Positions 61,032 through 64,000 of a DNA stretch of 64,000 nt are shown one piece after another. A program made the position numbers and the translations under genes. How positions within the stretch are numbered: position 1 is the first letter of the stretch; each line of letters opens with the position of its first letter. A model generated the notes under the pieces. It saw only the letters and a list, made by a program, of their open reading frames with translations. It made no database searches and had not been told where the DNA came from. The DNA is from Bacteroidales bacterium (GTDB lineage: Bacteria; Bacteroidota; Bacteroidia; Bacteroidales; UBA10428): positions 1 to 64,000 of the forward strand of contig JAFGEO010000055.1 of NCBI GenBank assembly GCA_016931575.1, given 5' to 3'.

Positions 61032-62642
61032 TCATTCCGGTTCAAAGTTTTCTTTCGATAAATACTGGTAAACTCCATTGGTCCACCCGAAACCATCCTG
61101 ATTAGGGTATTCTCCTCCACTACCCTTGGCCTCTGTGTCTTCAACATTGTATTTTTCAAGAAGTTTATAACTGCGATAATATTCTTTTTCTACAAGCCTG
61201 AGCCAACGGCTTTTTATGGTATCGGCCAGCTGGTAGTATCCATAGTTCCTAAGCCCCCGGATGGTCATCCATTGCAGGGGTGCCCATCCATTTGGGGCGT
61301 CCCACTGTTCCCCGGTGTGGTTAAGGCTTGCGACGACACCACCGGGCTTCAGAAATTCTTCTTCAATATGCTGTGCAACAGCCAATGCCTGTTCGGGTGT
61401 GGCAATATTAAAAAACAGGGGGTAAACCCCGGCCAGGGACATTACCGGGGTATGCCCGCCGGTGATAAAATCATAATCCATGTAGAATTCTTTGTCAGCA
61501 TTCCAGCAATACTGTTGGATAGCCTGCTTGCGTCTGGCAGCCTTCTCGGTATATTCCAACGATCTGAGACTATCCTTTTTCAGGGTATAGGTCCTGGCAA
61601 GGCTTAGCTCCAGATGGTATAATAAGGCATTCAGATCAACCGGGATGATATCCAGGGTATGGATTGCCGAAAGGCTATACCTGCCGCTTGAATCCGGTGA
61701 GATCCAGCGGCTGGAAAAATCCCAACCTGACTCGGCAGCAGCCCGAAGCTGGGGAAATATGAACGGTCTATTTGCAGAATTATCGTTTTGACCAACTTCC
61801 CTGGCAGTAGCCAGGTCTTCGCGAAAGCTTTCCGGACGGGGTGTCCCGGTTCCGCTCCAGTAACGGTTCAGGATGTTCTTTTCATCGAGCCGGATGACAT
61901 GCCTGTATTGCCTGCAGTCAGAGGAAAGTTCTCCGACTCCCTGCATCCAGAATGTGTATTCCTTCTCCAGTGCATCCAGGTAGTGAGCATATACATTTTC
62001 ACCTTCCCTGGTAGCCAGGATTTCAAGCATCAGCGAAAAAAATGGAGGTTGGGAGCGCTCAAGGTAATAACTCCGGTTCCCATTGGGAATATGTCCGAAA
62101 GTGTCCAGTAAGCAGGTGAAATTTTCGATCATATTGCGGATGATGGTGTATTTCCCGTCAACCATTAGTCCAAGCATGGTGAAGTACGAATCCCAGTAAT
62201 AGATCTCTCTGAATCGGCCGCCCGGCACGATGTATGGGTAGGGAAGGGGGATCAGACTGCCACTCCCGAATGTATCGGCCGGTCGTTCCAGGTAATTCCA
62301 GAGCTGTGCAATGTGGATATTAATCTCAGATGAATCGCTGCTGTAGGTGTCGTCGTGTTCCGGAAGGATAAAATGGTCGGTCACGAATTTTTTCAGTATA
62401 CCAGGCCCTTCCTTGTTTTCGAGCTTGCCATATGCCTGGAGGATAGAATCTACCGGGTACTTTGGGATACAATCTACAAAGGTTTTACTGTCAGGAAATA
62501 TCTGGTCGCCAAGTTGGACGTCAATAAAGAGCTGCCCAAGGTCTTTATCCGGTTGATAGGCTGACTGGGCATTCAGTTCAGCCACCAGGGGCAAAAAGAG
62601 GAATAGGATCAGTAGGTTAAGTTTGACCGGGCGCTTTTGCAT
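61032..62642 (-). CDS. treA: Alpha,alpha-trehalase, glycoside hydrolase family 37
   Basis: A periplasmic enzyme hydrolysing trehalose to two glucoses. Start set at ATG 62642 (MQKRPVKLNLL..., 536 residues), because it opens a clean signal peptide (LVAELNAQ) and the upstream codons overlap the promoter box. Trehalase signatures: PGGRFREIYYWDSYF and QWDAPNGWAPLQW. The catalytic acid Asp is in ESGWDFSSRW and the base Glu in GGEYPNQDGFGWTNGV. Length fits. Single gene, probably feeding glycolysis via pgi. Confidence 0.96.
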   Translation of the reverse strand: MQKRPVKLNLLILFLFLPLVAELNAQSAYQPDKDLGQLFIDVQLGDQIFPDSKTFVDCIPKYPVDSILQAYGKLENKEGPGILKKFVTDHFILPEHDDTYSSDSSEINIHIAQLWNYLERPADTFGSGSLIPLPYPYIVPGGRFREIYYWDSYFTMLGLMVDGKYTIIRNMIENFTCLLDTFGHIPNGNRSYYLERSQPPFFSLMLEILATREGENVYAHYLDALEKEYTFWMQGVGELSSDCRQYRHVIRLDEKNILNRYWSGTGTPRPESFREDLATAREVGQNDNSANRPFIFPQLRAAAESGWDFSSRWISPDSSGRYSLSAIHTLDIIPVDLNALLYHLELSLARTYTLKKDSLRSLEYTEKAARRKQAIQQYCWNADKEFYMDYDFITGGHTPVMSLAGVYPLFFNIATPEQALAVAQHIEEEFLKPGGVVASLNHTGEQWDAPNGWAPLQWMTIRGLRNYGYYQLADTIKSRWLRLVEKEYYRSYKLLEKYNVEDTEAKGSGGEYPNQDGFGWTNGVYQYLSKENFEPE

Positions 62643-62667
62643 GATAAATTTCGTACTTTGTGCCATA

Positions 62668-62675
62668 CAAAGGTA
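62668..62675 (-). promoter_or_regulatory. -7 promoter box before the trehalase gene
   Basis: On the minus strand TACCTTTG, an exact TAnnTTTG match, 25 bases before ATG 62642. It overlaps the longer ORF extension and so supports the chosen start. Confidence 0.5.
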
Positions 62676-62771
62676 GGGCAGATTGCCGGTATTTCCATGC
62701 AAAGCACCGGCAGCTGTTAGCTTGTTACCCCAGAGTATGAAGGCAATCTGCTTTGGTTAACAAGCTCGATA

Positions 62772-63500
62772 TTATTTAGGCCGTGTGCTCCATTTAAAAG
62801 CAAACACACCCCCAACAATAAAAATAACTGCATAGGCCAGCACCCAGATCAGGTGTTCCGATACATCCAGCAGGCGTCCGCCGTATACCATGAACCTCAA
62901 AGCATCGGCAGCATGGGCAAAAGGCATAGCATATCCAACTGTTTTAAACACTCCACCCATCATTTCCAGTGGAGTCCAGATATTTCCAAAAAGGCTGGCG
63001 GCTGTAATAATGATGGAGCCCACACCCGATACCTGGCTGACAGTGAAGAAAGAACCCAGGATTAATCCTAAACCAATGCAGGTGATGCCGACCAGGAACA
63101 GGATCAGCAGGATTCCAGGGATATTGGCATAGTTGGCACCAATGGCATAGCCTGTAAGCAGGCATGAAGCAATCATTAGCAACGAAAGGGCAAGGAATGG
63201 CAGCAGATAGGCCAGAATGAAATCCAGGGGTTTCAGGGGGGTGGTTAAGAGCCTTAGTAAAAACGCACTCTGTTTATCTTTCGCCAAAAGGGTGGCTGAA
63301 AACATTAACAGAAAGGTGAAACTAAAAATGTTCACTACCGGTGCCAGTTCAGTAGGTGAAAATACGTGGAACCTGGTTCGTTCATAGATGGAAGCGAAGA
63401 GTAAAACCATGACCAGGGGTAAGGCTATGCCTAAGAGTACAGTCACCGGATCACGGAACAGCTCCTTGAAATTTCTTTTGGATAAGCTGAGGAATCTCAT
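62772..63500 (-). CDS. ABC-2 type transporter permease
   Basis: A 242-residue polytopic protein with six membrane helices and an N-terminal amphipathic start (FLSLSKRNFKELFRDPVTVLL), the pattern of ABC-2 export permeases. The conserved LFGNIWTPLEMM loop and PFAHAADALR segment are present. It overlaps the ATPase gene by 4 bases and forms an exporter with it; cargo unknown. Confidence 0.92.
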   Translation of the reverse strand: MRFLSLSKRNFKELFRDPVTVLLGIALPLVMVLLFASIYERTRFHVFSPTELAPVVNIFSFTFLLMFSATLLAKDKQSAFLLRLLTTPLKPLDFILAYLLPFLALSLLMIASCLLTGYAIGANYANIPGILLILFLVGITCIGLGLILGSFFTVSQVSGVGSIIITAASLFGNIWTPLEMMGGVFKTVGYAMPFAHAADALRFMVYGGRLLDVSEHLIWVLAYAVIFIVGGVFAFKWSTRPK

Positions 63501-64000
63501 GACTCACCTCCCCGCTCAGTAAGTTCAATAAAGACCTCATCAAGGGTTGGTTCCCGAAGCTGGAGTCCTTCGATCTTCAGTTTTTTGGAGCGCAGATAAT
63601 CCATAATATCATAAATATCGAGCTCGTCTGCCTCAATGAAAAGGTTTGTATTGTCATTTCTGACCATCAGATTCTTTGCCTTCAAACCTTCAAGTACTTC
63701 AGGAATAATGATATCAGTGGTAATATGCAGGGACTGGCCTTTTCTGAATCGTTTTTTTAGCTCGAAAGATGTACCCTCGTCAATAATTTTTCCTGCCTTC
63801 ATAATGGCAATATGATCAGCCAGGGCATCGGCTTCCTCAAGATAATGTGTTGTAAGCAGAATGGTCTTCTCTCCCTTTAGCTTTTCGATATAGTTCCATA
63901 CTGATTTCCGGGCATGGGGGTCGAGGCCGATGGTTGGTTCGTCCAGAAAGACAATTTCGGGATCCGACATCAGCGCCATGGCGATACTCAACCGGCGTTG
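63497..64000 (-). CDS. ABC transporter ATP-binding protein (partial, cut by window end)
   Basis: The C-terminal half of an ABC-2-type ATPase; its 5' part lies beyond position 64000. Codons before the track ATG read QRRLSIAMALMSDPE, continuing the LSGGQxQR-type signature. Walker B is VFLDEPTIGLDP, followed by the switch His in LLTTHYLEEADALADH. A regulatory C-terminal domain of about 90 residues (ITTDIIIPEVLEGL ... EPTLDEVFIELT) is typical of drug or lipid exporters. Encodes the motor for the overlapping permease. Confidence 0.92.
   Translation of the reverse strand, partial: QRRLSIAMALMSDPEIVFLDEPTIGLDPHARKSVWNYIEKLKGEKTILLTTHYLEEADALADHIAIMKAGKIIDEGTSFELKKRFRKGQSLHITTDIIIPEVLEGLKAKNLMVRNDNTNLFIEADELDIYDIMDYLRSKKLKIEGLQLREPTLDEVFIELTERGGES

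Overview
The window looks like chromosomal DNA of an anaerobic or facultative member of the Bacteroidota, possibly near the Bacteroidales/Marinilabiliales. The sequence evidence is a type IX secretion C-terminal domain, many lipobox lipoproteins, DUF5916 and DUF5777 outer-membrane proteins, a short Crp/Fnr regulator, CotH-like lipoproteins, an EFR1-type ferredoxin, and promoter-like TAnnTTTG boxes with short leaders. I see no rRNA, tRNA, CRISPR array, insertion sequence or prophage.

Layout. 0-14.5 kb: a HAMP-GAF sensor, a PatB/MalY-type C-S lyase, a T9SS-exported Ig-repeat protein, a DUF5916 outer-membrane protein, a four-gene envelope operon (haem-c lipoprotein, DUF5777 barrel, YceI, OB-fold protein), an orphan SiaC-type phosphoprotein and a membrane-anchored DsbA. 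14.7-24.3 kb: a housekeeping block, rsmA, mgtE, purH and the rod-shape operon mreBCD-mrdA-rodA. 24.3-27.4 kb: acpH, pgi and gpsA. 27.5-33 kb: a secreted CotH / beta-helix / CotH gene set and a convergent repeat lipoprotein. 33.3-38.1 kb: an MBOAT plus SGNH O-acetylation pair and a GH67 alpha-glucuronidase.

The standout is 38.3-45.9 kb: a complete aprB-aprA-qmoA-qmoB-qmoC operon, followed by a YkgJ-type Cys-cluster gene. AprBA (APS reductase) and QmoABC (quinone-interacting oxidoreductase) are the cytoplasmic and membrane halves of the sulfate/APS/sulfite electron-transfer step of dissimilatory sulfate reducers. Bacteroidota are not classical hosts. The operon is intact, the AprA substrate-binding Arg, Trp and His are present at spacings like those of characterised enzymes, and all expected Fe-S cysteine clusters are visible. 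No sat, dsrAB or dsrMKJOP is in the window. The operon could therefore serve truncated sulfate respiration, sulfite oxidation coupled to quinone, or a full pathway whose other genes lie elsewhere.

45.9-57.3 kb: a divergent HisG/HisI-like pair (the HisI-like protein has lost the DxDxD metal ligands), an L,D-transpeptidase, a 5'-nucleotidase, lipoproteins, rsgA, an EFR1 ferredoxin-flavodoxin, a lipoyl-less E2 acyltransferase with an FNR-like palindrome in front of it, its neighbouring Crp/Fnr regulator, and a PfkB kinase. 57.3-64 kb: a GH9 glycosidase, a lipoprotein, a GH37 trehalase and an ABC-2 exporter cut by the window end. GH67, GH9 and GH37 point to plant-type polysaccharide and sugar use, but no SusC/SusD locus is present here.
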